From: Pseudomonas cichorii
GTDB taxonomy: Bacteria > Pseudomonadota > Gammaproteobacteria > Pseudomonadales > Pseudomonadaceae
DNA: 64,000 nucleotides
Assembly (NCBI RefSeq): GCF_015471405.1
Contig: NZ_BLVZ01000011.1
Coordinates: forward strand, 62,001-126,000
Direction of reading: 5' to 3'
Shown here piece by piece: positions 17,557 through 27,079 of the stretch; positions within the stretch are counted from its first letter, which is position 1, and every line of letters starts with the position of its first letter. The notes beneath the pieces were generated by a model. The model was not told where the DNA came from. It did no database searches and saw only the letters and a list, made by a program, of their open reading frames with translations. The translations under genes and the position numbers were made by a program.

Positions 17557-18801
17557 TCAGTTGCTGCTCAATGCCGGAAGCGGACGCGCCAGAAAACGCT
17601 CATCAAGCATTCCCAGACCTTCCTGGAACAGTTGATTGCTGCGATCGGTATCGCCCATCTGTGCCAGCAGCCGTGCCAGTTCGGCACAGGTTTCGGGATT
17701 GCGCTGCAACCGCAGGCTGCTTTCCAGATAATCACGGGCCTTGCCCCACAGACGGGATTGCAGACATATACGCCCCAGGCTCAGCAACAGGCTCGGGTCA
17801 TCGGGATGATGCTTGAGCCAGCCTTCGGCAGCCTGCAACTGTTTCGATTCGTCACCGCCGCGCACCAGACCGTAAAGCCTGGCCAAGTGGCTGTTGTAGT
17901 CCTTCTTGAGCGCAGTGCGCAGCACTTCTTCGGCCTGGGCCTCGGCACCCAGACGACGCAACTGCTCGGCATAAGCCAGCACCAGTTGCGGCTCCTGTCG
18001 TTGTGCGGAGGTCAGGCCTTTCCAGGCTTTTTCCAGTGAAGGCAGGCCGGTCGGCTCGCCGTCACCTTCCTCGCGATACGCGGCCAGGGTGAGGTTCTCA
18101 CCCCAGGCGCGGCGCTCCAGTTCAGCCAGTTCCCTGGGCGGCAGCACCTTGTCCTTGCGCAACTCGGGCATCAGCCGGATCAGATCGGACCAATCGCCCC
18201 GCTGCTGATAAAGGCGTTGTAACTGGCGCAGCACCTGCGGATTGTGTGGATGACGTTCATGCATCGCCTGAAGGGTGCTCAACGCCCCGTCGGTATCGCC
18301 CCGGTCCTGTTGCAGTTGCGCATGACTCAAGGCAATTGCCAGCTCCGCCTGCGGCTGACGCTCAAGCGCACGCTCCAGCAGGTTGTCACTTTCATCGTAG
18401 CGACCCTGCTCGTTGGCAGCACGCGCTGCACCCAGGTAGTAGAGCAGCGGCTGGGGATCAGACTCGGCAGCGCGATGCAGATGACGCTGCGCGCTGGCCC
18501 AGCGGCCTTCGGCAAGATCCATCTGCCCCTGCTCGATTGCCAGTTGCACCCGACGGCTGCGGTTACGACGTGACCATGGATTGACCACGCCCCCGGATGT
18601 CGTGAGCAGCGTGATCAGTAACCGGGCAATGAAGACCAGCAGCAAAAGCGCCACGAACAGGCCAAGAGTCGCCCACAGACTCGATTCATAGCGGAAGTTC
18701 TGATAGGCGATCAATACGTAGCCGGAGTGTTCGGCAATGGCGATGCCGATCAGCGCTGCAATAGCGACGGCAATGAACAGCAGCAGGTAGGCGCGCTTCA
18801 T
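17557..18801 (-). CDS. hemY: HemY, TPR-containing membrane protein of haem biosynthesis
   Basis: The 414-residue protein has two N-terminal membrane helices (about residues 4-24 and 40-63; the first includes LLLFIAVAIAALIGIAI) followed by TPR repeats through the rest, for example WASAQRHLHRAAESDPQPLLYYLGAARA. In E. coli it is the last gene of the hemCDXY operon, and it is thought to organise haem-pathway enzymes at the membrane rather than catalyse. Its start overlaps the hemX stop (ATGA). This is the proteobacterial HemY, unrelated to the Bacillus oxidase of the same name. Confidence 0.9.
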   Translation of the reverse strand: MKRAYLLLFIAVAIAALIGIAIAEHSGYVLIAYQNFRYESSLWATLGLFVALLLLVFIARLLITLLTTSGGVVNPWSRRNRSRRVQLAIEQGQMDLAEGRWASAQRHLHRAAESDPQPLLYYLGAARAANEQGRYDESDNLLERALERQPQAELAIALSHAQLQQDRGDTDGALSTLQAMHERHPHNPQVLRQLQRLYQQRGDWSDLIRLMPELRKDKVLPPRELAELERRAWGENLTLAAYREEGDGEPTGLPSLEKAWKGLTSAQRQEPQLVLAYAEQLRRLGAEAQAEEVLRTALKKDYNSHLARLYGLVRGGDESKQLQAAEGWLKHHPDDPSLLLSLGRICLQSRLWGKARDYLESSLRLQRNPETCAELARLLAQMGDTDRSNQLFQEGLGMLDERFLARPLPALSSN

Positions 18802-19916
18802 GGGCTGATCCCCCGAACCTCGGCAGGCTGGCTTGATGCATGACGACGCTCAAGGTAGGCCTGGACTGCGCTCAGGCTCTGCGCCAGATCCGGCGTCACC
18901 ACCGAAACAGGCTCTTTGATCAGGGTATCCAGACGTTCGCCGATCACCTTGCTCTGCGGCTCATCCTGATTGAAATTGGCCAGCAGGACGCCTTTGGCTT
19001 CCAGCAGAGCCTGGGTATACACCTTCGGCTCGCCATTGAGTGCAGCCCATTGCGCCTGCTCCAGCGCCAGGCTCAGTGCCAGACGGACCTGCGCCAGACT
19101 CTGGCCGGCCAGTACCGGACGAATGTCCTTGTCGGCGTTGAAGTCGATACGGAAGTAATGGGAAATGTGATTCCACCAGCGGGACCAGTAACTGTCGTCG
19201 TTCTTGTCCGTGGCCAGCCCCAACAGCGGCTCGCCTTTATCTTCGTATTCGGGCGCCAGACGGTTGAGCTGCACCGACTGGTCGCGCAACGCCGCCAGTT
19301 GCAGGAACAGCCCCGTGCGATCCGGCTGCTCGATACTGCGCAATGCCGCCAGGCTCTTGGCCAATTGTTCACGGGCAGCAAACGAACCCGGATCATCCTG
19401 CTCACGCAGGATCTCATCGGCTCCCTGCACCAGCGCCTGGGCACTGTTGATATCCTGCAACGCCGACAGGCGCAGGCTGGCAAGGCGCAGCAGATGCTCG
19501 GCCTCAGCCAGACGCCAGTCCTTGCGGCTGGCACCCAGCACGGTTTCCAGACGCTGGCTCAGGCGCTGCTGATCACCCTGCAATTGCGCGACCAGACGAC
19601 GGCTGTCTTCCAGTTGGTCTGCAGGAGGAAACTGAGCAAGACGGGCGCTCAATTGCTGGTCATTCTGGGTCAGGGCCAGGGTCTGCTCGGCAATGTTTTC
19701 AACCTGTCCTCGCTGCTGCAAGTGACCGGCCTGCAACATGCGCAGTTGCCATACCCCCCAACCGGCGACGGCAACGCCTGCAACACCAAGCAGCAAGGCC
19801 AGGATCACCAGACCGTTGCTGCGATTACCCGGACGCAAGGGGCGCACTGGATCGGGTGTGGATGTCGATGTTTTCAACACCGATTCTTCATCTTTTGGCA
19901 AGGCTGTTTCGCTCAC
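18798..19916 (-). CDS. hemX: HemX family membrane protein
   Basis: A 372-residue protein with a short cytoplasmic N terminus, one membrane helix (about residues 32-54, LVILALLLGVAGVAVAGWGVW) and a coiled-coil-rich C-terminal domain. It is often annotated as uroporphyrinogen-III C-methyltransferase, but the HemX fold lacks the SAM-dependent methyltransferase motifs, so an enzymatic role is doubtful; it probably acts with HemY and HemD. The start is GTG at 19916 (V/M-SETALPKDEE), supported by AAGGATGG just upstream. The frame continues open upstream into hemD, but without a start signal. Confidence 0.87.
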   Translation of the reverse strand: MSETALPKDEESVLKTSTSTPDPVRPLRPGNRSNGLVILALLLGVAGVAVAGWGVWQLRMLQAGHLQQRGQVENIAEQTLALTQNDQQLSARLAQFPPADQLEDSRRLVAQLQGDQQRLSQRLETVLGASRKDWRLAEAEHLLRLASLRLSALQDINSAQALVQGADEILREQDDPGSFAAREQLAKSLAALRSIEQPDRTGLFLQLAALRDQSVQLNRLAPEYEDKGEPLLGLATDKNDDSYWSRWWNHISHYFRIDFNADKDIRPVLAGQSLAQVRLALSLALEQAQWAALNGEPKVYTQALLEAKGVLLANFNQDEPQSKVIGERLDTLIKEPVSVVTPDLAQSLSAVQAYLERRHASSQPAEVRGISP

Positions 19917-19966
19917 GTATCCATCCTTTGCATTTGGGCGTAGTAGCGTAAACGACAACTCGTCGA

Positions 19967-20746
19967 TCAATACGCCTTGACGACAGGCTGAGGCTGATCC
20001 TGCAACGCTGCCAGCAATGCCGCGGCGTTGGCGCCACGACAATCAACCACGTTTTGAGCCCCGGCGGCACGCGCCATTTCGGCGACCCGGGGGCTCGGTA
20101 CAAACAAAGGCAACACGGCCAGTTTCGGCCACGCATTGCCTGCTAACTGGAGCAGATGTTCAAAACCCTGCCCACTGCTGACCACCAGCCCGTTCAAGCG
20201 TTCCGATTCGACGCGCTGAGAAAGGGTCGAAGGCGGGTACTGTGGCAGAAAACGACGATACAACGGCAGGTAGTCGACACTAACACCTTGCTCGCGCAGA
20301 CGCTCAGCCAATAGCTCGCGCCCTTCATCACCGCGCATGATCAGCACACGGCTGCCCGGGATGTCGATAGCCTCCTGCAATTTGGGCAGCTCAAGCAAGG
20401 CCTCGCTGTCATCCCCATGCTCGGGCCAGCTCACACCGATCAAACCATAGTCCAGCAGAATCTGCCCTGTCGCCGCGCCCACACTGAACCAGGGCTGGAT
20501 GAAGGGTTGCGGCCAGATTTCATCGATCAGTTCCAGCCCAAGCCGGGCGGCGGGCTTGCTGACGACAATCACAGCGCTATAGAGAGGCAGGTCGAAAATC
20601 ATCGAGCGTTGCGCAGGTGTTATCGGCAACGGCTCGATTTCAAGCAAAGGCAGACTGCTGCTGAACACGCCGGTCTCGGCCAGGGCCTTGGCCAGTGCTG
20701 CCGACTCTTCGGCGGGACGGGTCAGCAACAGACGCCAGGTACTCAT
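19967..20746 (-). CDS. hemD: Uroporphyrinogen-III synthase
   Basis: The 259-residue enzyme cyclises hydroxymethylbilane to uroporphyrinogen III, the branch point for haem, sirohaem and cobalamin. It shows the divergent two-domain HemD sequence, including WRLLLTRPAEESAAL at the N terminus, SKPAARLGLELI and GRELLAERLREQGVSVDYLPLYRR. Its ATG overlaps the hemC stop (ATGA), which indicates translational coupling to the preceding pathway step. Confidence 0.92.
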   Translation of the reverse strand: MSTWRLLLTRPAEESAALAKALAETGVFSSSLPLLEIEPLPITPAQRSMIFDLPLYSAVIVVSKPAARLGLELIDEIWPQPFIQPWFSVGAATGQILLDYGLIGVSWPEHGDDSEALLELPKLQEAIDIPGSRVLIMRGDEGRELLAERLREQGVSVDYLPLYRRFLPQYPPSTLSQRVESERLNGLVVSSGQGFEHLLQLAGNAWPKLAVLPLFVPSPRVAEMARAAGAQNVVDCRGANAAALLAALQDQPQPVVKAY

Positions 20747-21684
20747 TCTTCTCGAGCCTCGCCATAGACAGCCTGAAGAATCTTGCCCGCCCCCTGGGCC
20801 AACAAGTCTTCGGCAACCTGGATACCCAACGCCTGAGCCGATGTCTGCGGGGCGCGCGCCTCGGCATGCAGCAACAGGCCGCCTGACGGATCACCCACCA
20901 GACCGCGCAACCATACCTGATCGCCTTCCAGCACGGCGTAGCAGGCGATAGGCACCTGACAACCACCGTTGAGGTGCTTGTTCAGCGCACGCTCGGCAAT
21001 CACGCGCACGGCGGTGTCGCCATGATGCAGCGGCGCAAGCAATGCGTGAATTTCAGTATCGGCGCTGCGGCACTCGATCCCGACGGCGCCCTGCCCTCCG
21101 GCAGGCAGGCTGTCATCGACGCTGATGGCCGAGGTGATTCGGTCTTCAAAGCCCAGACGGATCAGGCCGGCAGCCGCAAGAATGATCGCGTCGTACTCTC
21201 CGGCATCCAGCTTGGCCAGCCGAGTATTGACGTTACCGCGCAGAAACCGGATTTCCAGGTCTGGACGACGTGTCAGCAACTGAGCCTGACGCCGCAGGCT
21301 GGAAGTGCCCACGATGCTGCCAGCAGGAAGCTGCTCCAGACTGCTGAACGTATTGGAAACAAACGCATCACGCGGGTCTTCGCGCTCGCAGATGCAGAAC
21401 AGTCCGAGGCCTTCGGGGAAATCCATCGGCACATCTTTCATCGAGTGCACGGCGATATCGGCTTCGTTTTCCAGAAGAGCCGTTTCCAGTTCCTTGACGA
21501 ACAGGCCTTTGCCGCCGATTTTCGACAACGGGGAGTCGAGCAACTTGTCGCCACGGCTGACCATAGGCACCAGAGTCACGATCAACCCCGGATGAGCCTG
21601 CTCAAGCCGGGCTTTGACATATTCGGCCTGCCAGAGGGCCAGCGCACTTTTACGGGTGGCAATGCGGATTTCGCGAGAGGACAT
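20743..21684 (-). CDS. hemC: Hydroxymethylbilane synthase (porphobilinogen deaminase)
   Basis: The 313-residue enzyme joins four porphobilinogen units to hydroxymethylbilane. Visible family features are RIATRKSALALWQAEYVKARL, the substrate-binding SLRRQAQLLTRRPDLEIRFLRGNVNTRL, the ADIAVHSMKDVPMD loop with the catalytic Asp region, and GGCQVPIACYAV, whose Cys carries the dipyrromethane cofactor. It leads the hemC-D-X-Y operon, with 227 bp of upstream sequence towards algR that probably holds the promoter. Confidence 0.95.
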   Translation of the reverse strand: MSSREIRIATRKSALALWQAEYVKARLEQAHPGLIVTLVPMVSRGDKLLDSPLSKIGGKGLFVKELETALLENEADIAVHSMKDVPMDFPEGLGLFCICEREDPRDAFVSNTFSSLEQLPAGSIVGTSSLRRQAQLLTRRPDLEIRFLRGNVNTRLAKLDAGEYDAIILAAAGLIRLGFEDRITSAISVDDSLPAGGQGAVGIECRSADTEIHALLAPLHHGDTAVRVIAERALNKHLNGGCQVPIACYAVLEGDQVWLRGLVGDPSGGLLLHAEARAPQTSAQALGIQVAEDLLAQGAGKILQAVYGEAREE

Positions 21685-21911
21685 GAATCAATCCGTGCTT
21701 GATAGATGCGACGGATAATAACAGCACAACCTGAACGACTTCAGCGCTGACTCAAAAAGTAAAAACGGCTTCATGACCCGGATCAACGAAACGACAGTGG
21801 CTAAAGCGCGACCCGCCTGAAATCGGGGCCTCCACAACGGCAACTCTCTGTGGACAGGAACCGGCTCGACATCCTGCAAGCCTTCCGGCGAGCGCAGCCA
21901 CTTTTTCGTAC

Positions 21912-22658
21912 CTAAAGCTGTTGCATCATCTTGCGCACCCCGGCGACATGCCGGCGGCTGACGATCAAGGCGTCGCCATTGAGCCCCTTGAGGAACAACT
22001 GGAAATGCCCCAGCGGCGTGCGCTGCAAACGCTCGATCCGCTCCCGTGCCACCAGCGCATTGCGATGGATACGCACGAATCGATCACCGAACTCGTCTTC
22101 CAGTGCCTTGAGCGGCTCATCCAGCAGTACTTCGCCGCCTTCATGACGCAGGGTGACGTACTTGTGGTCGGCAATGAAGAAGATCACCTGATCCAGCGGG
22201 ATCAGTTCAATGCCTTTGCGGGTTCGCGCACTGATATGACTGCGCGGACCGTTGCCACTTTCGGCAGCCGGGCGGGTCATCGCTGCCAACTGCACACGAT
22301 TGGGTCGCTCGGCTTTTCTCAGTGCCTCGAGAAGATTCTCGGGGCGGACAGGTTTGACCAGATAACCGACCGCACTGACCTGAAAGGCATCCAGTGCAAA
22401 TTCGTCGTGCGCAGTACAAAAGACAACTGCGGGCGGAGTTTCACGCTCGCACAGTTTCGCCGCGACCTGAAGACCGTCGAGACCCGGCATGCGGATATCG
22501 AGCAGCACGACATCTGGCTTGAGGTTTTCAATCAGCGCCAAAGCTTCTTCGCCATTGGTAGCGCTGGGTTCAAGTACCCTGTAACCCTCGATTTCACCGA
22601 CCAATCGGCTCAGTCGCTCGCGGGCCAGGGGTTCGTCATCAACGATCAGGACATTCAT
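21912..22658 (-). CDS. algR: AlgR, LytTR-family response regulator
   Basis: The 248-residue regulator has a receiver domain (D7, D8, phosphoacceptor D54 in LLDIRMPG, Lys in YLVKPVRP) and a C-terminal LytTR DNA-binding domain (about residues 140-245, with FIADHKYVTLRHEGGEVLLDE and FVRIHRNALV). In P. aeruginosa AlgR controls alginate, type IV pili, rhamnolipid and other genes, and also works unphosphorylated. Its ATG overlaps the algZ stop (ATGA), so both are translated together. The start gives MNVLIVDDEP, the usual AlgR N terminus. Confidence 0.95.
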   Translation of the reverse strand: MNVLIVDDEPLARERLSRLVGEIEGYRVLEPSATNGEEALALIENLKPDVVLLDIRMPGLDGLQVAAKLCERETPPAVVFCTAHDEFALDAFQVSAVGYLVKPVRPENLLEALRKAERPNRVQLAAMTRPAAESGNGPRSHISARTRKGIELIPLDQVIFFIADHKYVTLRHEGGEVLLDEPLKALEDEFGDRFVRIHRNALVARERIERLQRTPLGHFQLFLKGLNGDALIVSRRHVAGVRKMMQQL

Positions 22659-23737
22659 ATTGCTCTGGCTTCCTGCGTGAGTCTCGCACAAGGATAGCGT
22701 AGACAGGTGTAGTGACGACCGTCACGGCGCTCCACGCTCAGACTGGCGTGCGGGCCAAAAAGTGCCGTAATGCGTGCACCTATATTCAACAGGGCCTGTT
22801 GAGTACCGTTGGAAGTCTGCCGTGTGGCAACTTCTTCATAGGGATTGCTGACACACAATATGAACTCCCCCCCTTCATAGTCTGCCTCGACTGTGACTAT
22901 GCCCCCTTCGATACGCGGGGCAATGCCATAGATCAAAGCGTTTTCCAGCAATGGCTGCAAGGTCAACTGGGGAATAGGCAAATCATCAGGAATTGCGCTC
23001 ACCCTCCAATCCAACTGTAGACGCTCGCCGAGACGATATTGCTCAATCGACAAATATCGTTTCGCCAACGCCAGCTCCTCATGCCATGTCACCAGCGTTC
23101 CGGGCTTGGCAAGGCTGGCCCGAAACAGGTCCGACAGATCCAGAACGGCCTGCTCGGCCTTGACCGGATTACTGGCCACCAGGCTGGCAATACTGTTGAG
23201 CGTGTTGAACAGAAAATGCGGACGAATCCGTGCCTGAAGCGATTCGATCCTGGCCTGTAGCTCACCCTGCTGTTGCTTGCGCCACTGACTCTGCAAATAA
23301 AAATAGCGCAACATCAGCGCCGACATGATCAACGCGATCAACGAATAGCGGATATAGCGCTCAACCATGCTGCCCGGCGAGATCCTGCCGGTCAGTTGGC
23401 AGACATCCGTCACCGCCGCACACAACAAGGTTAGCCCGACTACCAGCAAACAGCTGAGAATACCGGCAAGGCCTGCGGGCAGGCGTGCCAGCCAAGGACG
23501 CAACGCGCACAGCAAGGCCGCCGACAACAAGACGATCCATTGCACGAACATGGACATCAGCGCCAGACAGACCCAGTCGAACGCCGGGCGCATGGGCTCA
23601 AGCAGCACCATGACCAGCACCAGCAACTCGGCCAGTACGACGAGCACCAGCAAGGTCTGCGGCAGGCACAGTTCGGGCAGGAAAAAGTCTTTGCCGGGAT
23701 CGGTTTTGACTTTGGGATTCAAAGGGTCTTTTCGCAT
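22655..23737 (-). CDS. algZ: AlgZ (FimS), LytS-type sensor histidine kinase
   Basis: A 360-residue inner-membrane kinase with four to five hydrophobic helices in residues 25-150 and a LytS-type kinase core in which H174 sits in RPHFLFNTLNSIASLV. The ATP-binding part includes LTLQPLLENALIYGIAP and NPYEE. It is the partner of AlgR and sets its phosphorylation state. The start at 23737 (MRKDPLNPK) is chosen because the frame further upstream runs antisense through argH. The divergent argH gene starts 135 bp away, and that gap holds both promoters. Confidence 0.92.
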   Translation of the reverse strand: MRKDPLNPKVKTDPGKDFFLPELCLPQTLLVLVVLAELLVLVMVLLEPMRPAFDWVCLALMSMFVQWIVLLSAALLCALRPWLARLPAGLAGILSCLLVVGLTLLCAAVTDVCQLTGRISPGSMVERYIRYSLIALIMSALMLRYFYLQSQWRKQQQGELQARIESLQARIRPHFLFNTLNSIASLVASNPVKAEQAVLDLSDLFRASLAKPGTLVTWHEELALAKRYLSIEQYRLGERLQLDWRVSAIPDDLPIPQLTLQPLLENALIYGIAPRIEGGIVTVEADYEGGEFILCVSNPYEEVATRQTSNGTQQALLNIGARITALFGPHASLSVERRDGRHYTCLRYPCARLTQEARAI

Positions 23738-23872
23738 AGGCTCAGTCTCAGCCCTGGCATCGTCAGCGGCAAGCCATCCGAGAATAAAAAAGCAACAACC
23801 TGTTATCATCACCAGCGCCCTTGTGCCAAGAACCGGGCACGCCACTTTCAGCAGAGCAACGAGCGAATCTCC

Positions 23873-25267
23873 ATGAGCACCGACAAGACCAACCAGTCCT
23901 GGGGCGGCCGTTTCAGTGAGCCCGTCGACGCCTTCGTCGCGCGCTTCACCGCTTCCGTCACCTTTGATCAACGCCTGTATCGTCACGACATCATGGGCTC
24001 CATCGCCCACGCAACGATGCTTGCCCATGTCGGCGTACTGACCGAAGCCGAACGCGATACCATCATCGATGGCCTGAAAACCATCCAGAGCGAGATCGAA
24101 GCAGGCAGTTTCGAGTGGCGCGTCGACCTGGAAGACGTGCACATGAACATCGAAGCGCGTCTGACCGACCGCATCGGCATCACCGGCAAGAAGCTGCACA
24201 CCGGCCGTAGCCGCAACGATCAGGTCGCCACCGATATCCGCCTGTGGCTGCGTGACGAAATCGACCTGATCCTGAGCGAAATCACCCGCCTGCAAAAAGG
24301 GCTGCTGGAACAGGCCGAGCGTGAAGCCGAAACCATCATGCCGGGCTTCACTCACCTGCAGACCGCCCAGCCAGTGACGTTCGGTCACCACATGCTGGCC
24401 TGGTTCGAGATGCTCAGCCGTGACTACGAGCGCCTGGTCGACTGCCGCAAGCGCCTGAACCGCATGCCACTGGGCAGCGCCGCGCTGGCGGGCACCACGT
24501 ACCCGATCGACCGCGAACTGACCTGCAAGCTGCTGGGTTTCGACGCTGTAGGCGGCAACTCGCTGGACGGCGTCTCGGATCGCGACTTCGCCATCGAGTT
24601 CTGTTCTGCCGCTTCGGTTGCGATGATGCACCTGTCGCGTTTCTCCGAAGAGCTGGTGCTCTGGACCAGTGCCCAGTTCCAGTTCATCGACCTTCCGGAC
24701 CGCTTCTGCACGGGCAGTTCGATCATGCCGCAGAAGAAGAACCCGGACGTCCCGGAGCTGGTTCGCGGCAAGAGCGGCCGCGTGTTCGGCGCACTGATGG
24801 GCTTGCTGACCCTGATGAAAGGCCAGCCGCTGGCCTACAACAAGGACAATCAGGAAGACAAGGAGCCGCTGTTCGACGCAGCCGACACCTTGCGCGACTC
24901 CCTGCGCGCCTTCGCCGACATGATCCCGGCCATCAAGCCAAAGCACGCCATCATGCGTGAAGCCGCGCTGCGGGGTTTCTCCACTGCCACCGACCTGGCC
25001 GACTATCTGGTGCGTCGCGGCCTGCCATTCCGCGACTGCCACGAAATCGTGGGCCATGCCGTGAAGTACGGTGTGGAAACCGGCAAGGATCTGGCAGAAA
25101 TGAGCCTGGAAGAGCTGCGTAAATTCAGCGATCAGATCGAACAGGACGTGTTCGCCGTGCTGACGCTGGAAGGCTCGGTCAATGCACGTAACCACATCGG
25201 CGGTACAGCTCCGGAGCAAGTCCGGGCAGCCGTGGGTCGTGGTCAGGCGCTGTTGGCCAGCCGTTAA
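23873..25267 (+). CDS. argH: Argininosuccinate lyase
   Basis: The 464-residue enzyme splits argininosuccinate to arginine and fumarate, the last step of arginine synthesis. Family signatures are WGGRFSEPVDAFV at the N terminus, DVHMNIEARLTDRIG, HTGRSRNDQVATDIRLW and the superfamily signature GSSIMPQKKNPDVPELVRGK, with the catalytic Ser in the GSS turn. The length matches the family. The ATG at 23873 is preceded by a GAGCGAA ribosome-binding site; the frame is open further upstream but antisense to algZ. Confidence 0.96.
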   Translation: MSTDKTNQSWGGRFSEPVDAFVARFTASVTFDQRLYRHDIMGSIAHATMLAHVGVLTEAERDTIIDGLKTIQSEIEAGSFEWRVDLEDVHMNIEARLTDRIGITGKKLHTGRSRNDQVATDIRLWLRDEIDLILSEITRLQKGLLEQAEREAETIMPGFTHLQTAQPVTFGHHMLAWFEMLSRDYERLVDCRKRLNRMPLGSAALAGTTYPIDRELTCKLLGFDAVGGNSLDGVSDRDFAIEFCSAASVAMMHLSRFSEELVLWTSAQFQFIDLPDRFCTGSSIMPQKKNPDVPELVRGKSGRVFGALMGLLTLMKGQPLAYNKDNQEDKEPLFDAADTLRDSLRAFADMIPAIKPKHAIMREAALRGFSTATDLADYLVRRGLPFRDCHEIVGHAVKYGVETGKDLAEMSLEELRKFSDQIEQDVFAVLTLEGSVNARNHIGGTAPEQVRAAVGRGQALLASR

Positions 25268-25321
25268 AAAGGGTCGCCGTCGCGGCCAGGCCTGCCGGGC
25301 CGCGACGGGGCAAGACGGTAT

Positions 25322-25996
25322 CTACCCGGCTTTACGCGCCACCGCCTGCACACGCGCCAGGAATGCTGGCCATTCAGCGTCCCTGTCGGCCGCTACCCGC
25401 TGCACATTCGGATTGAGCGCCAGACGCTCAAGCAGGGCACGCGCCCCCGGCATATCCCGCAACAGATCCATCCCGAACAACTTCTCTGCGACTTGCTGGG
25501 CAAGGTCGACGCTGTAAAGAAAATACAGATCCGCCAGGGTGAACTTCTCGCCTGCTACATAGGGTGCAAAACGAGCACGCTGGGCCAGGGCCTGGAATCC
25601 CTTGAGCAGGTCCCGGCGCGCCTTGGCCTTGATGTCTTCAGGGGTGGGCCGGCAACCGAAGAGGGCTTCGACGTAACACAACCGCGCTGGCAACTCGATA
25701 TACAGCTCGATTTCCTTGGCGATGGTCCATACCTGGGCACGAGAGAACGGGTCCTCGGGGAGTAGCGCCCGGCCGGGTTGGGTTTCCTCGATGTAGCGCA
25801 GGATGACATCAGTCTCACTGATGAAACCCTGTCCGGTTTCCAGTATCGGCACCTTGCCTCGGGCACTGATCGCCAGTACCTCGGGATTCTGGCATCCATG
25901 CAGCGCAACCATTTCAAAGGGTAACTGCTTCTCCAGCAGAGCCAGCTTGACCATATTGAAATAATTGCTTGCGGCAAAACCATAAAGCTTCAACAC
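25322..25996 (-). CDS. Glutathione S-transferase family protein
   Basis: A 224-residue cytosolic GST with the thioredoxin-like N-terminal domain (LKLYGFAASNYFNMVKLALLE, RGKVPILE, GFISETDVILRYIEE) and an all-helical C-terminal domain (KFTLADLYFLYSVDLA). Substrates cannot be predicted. The start is taken as GTG at 25996 because a perfect AAGGAGG lies 5 bp upstream of it; an ATG at 26014 would place that ribosome-binding site inside the coding sequence. It is convergent with argH. Confidence 0.88.
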   Translation of the reverse strand: MLKLYGFAASNYFNMVKLALLEKQLPFEMVALHGCQNPEVLAISARGKVPILETGQGFISETDVILRYIEETQPGRALLPEDPFSRAQVWTIAKEIELYIELPARLCYVEALFGCRPTPEDIKAKARRDLLKGFQALAQRARFAPYVAGEKFTLADLYFLYSVDLAQQVAEKLFGMDLLRDMPGARALLERLALNPNVQRVAADRDAEWPAFLARVQAVARKAG

Positions 25997-26174
25997 GTCG
26001 GCCTCCTTGACCATTAAGTTGTTTGTGGCGGTACTTTTATATATTTTTCCAACTGTGTCAGTGGGTTAAGCACTCCTCACACAACTTAAAGACGGTTCTG
26101 ACAGGCAGGCTTCACCGAAGCCGACACGGGCAAAAGAATCCAGTTAAACTGCCAGCCTTCACTGAGGACTTACC

Positions 26175-26450
26175 ATGACCGACCCAATCGATAACGATGA
26201 AGAAGAGTTCACCGCATCGACTCTGATCGAAGCGATTGAAAACCAGATCGAGGCAGATAACCCGCCAGCCGCCAAGGCCACCTACAACAAGCTGACCCTG
26301 GTCGGTTATGAGCGTGAAGACATTCTTGAGCTGATGGCGCATGTACTGGCAATCGAGATCGATGCCATGCTCGAAGAAGACCGGCCATTCAATACCCAAT
26401 GGTATGAAACCGCCTTGCGCGCCTTGCCGGAACTGCCGCCAGAGGCCTGA
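26175..26450 (+). CDS. Small acidic conserved hypothetical protein
   Basis: A 91-residue, strongly acidic, helical protein (MTDPIDNDEEEFTASTLIEA...) without membrane segments or signal peptide. An ATG with GAGGA nine bases upstream marks the start. I recognise similar small proteins near cyaA in other pseudomonads but no function. Its position, strand and codon usage match the surrounding conserved core genes. The 195 bp after it shows no clear gene. Confidence 0.72.
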   Translation: MTDPIDNDEEEFTASTLIEAIENQIEADNPPAAKATYNKLTLVGYEREDILELMAHVLAIEIDAMLEEDRPFNTQWYETALRALPELPPEA

Positions 26451-26645
26451 CTTCGATATTCCTGCAAGAGATATGCTGCAAAGACTCCAGCCTCTGGCTA
26501 CACTGCAAAAGCCCCTCTGCCACTCAACACCCTGGGGCTTTCCTGCAAGCTGGCGTTAACGGTCATACAGAACCGACGTGTCACACAGCCTTGTCGATTC
26601 TGTAACCCTCACGACCCAGCCAACTACAAAAAGTCTGGAGTCCTT

Positions 26646-26894
26646 ATGTCGTATACCCCTGAGCTGGTTGCCGAACTGGAAATCCTCGCACTGTTCAACC
26701 TGGGCAACACCCAGGAAGGCCTCAAAGTCCACCATGTAGCAGCCCCGACAGCCATTGCGGCTGCAAAAAGACTCTTTGCAAAAGGCCTCACCACCCAAGT
26801 CGATGGTGGCTATCTGACGAGCCTCGGTCTTGAAGCTGCCGAGCATGCCCAATCGCTGCTGACCATCCTGAACGTCTCCGAAGAGGCGGCCTGA
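26646..26894 (+). CDS. TIGR02647 family protein
   Basis: The 82-residue protein (MSYTPELVAELEILALFNL...) matches the TIGR02647 family: a small helical protein with a predicted winged-helix-like region, including VHHVAAPTAIAAAKRLFAKG, a short variable turn and YLTSLGLEAAEHAQSLLTIL. Function is unknown; the sequence would suit a small DNA-binding protein. A GGAG ribosome-binding site lies 7 bp before the ATG. Confidence 0.8.
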   Translation: MSYTPELVAELEILALFNLGNTQEGLKVHHVAAPTAIAAAKRLFAKGLTTQVDGGYLTSLGLEAAEHAQSLLTILNVSEEAA

Positions 26895-27079
26895 AAAGAC
26901 GCCGGGCCTGCCAGTGCAAACAAAAAGGTGCAGCAGGCCCTCCATTTATGGGAATGTACGCCGATAGAAAACCGGCGCCAGAATAATAACCCGACCGTTC
27001 ATGTATCCTCTCGGCTGTAGTCTTCTTCGCCATCTGCTGACCACTTCAACGCCTGCGCAGGCCAGATGCTTGAGTTGCG

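Noticed and set aside
23738..25219. An open frame that would extend AlgZ to about 850 residues
   Set aside because: The extension is antisense to argH, a clear housekeeping gene. The normal AlgZ start at 23737 gives the usual protein length.
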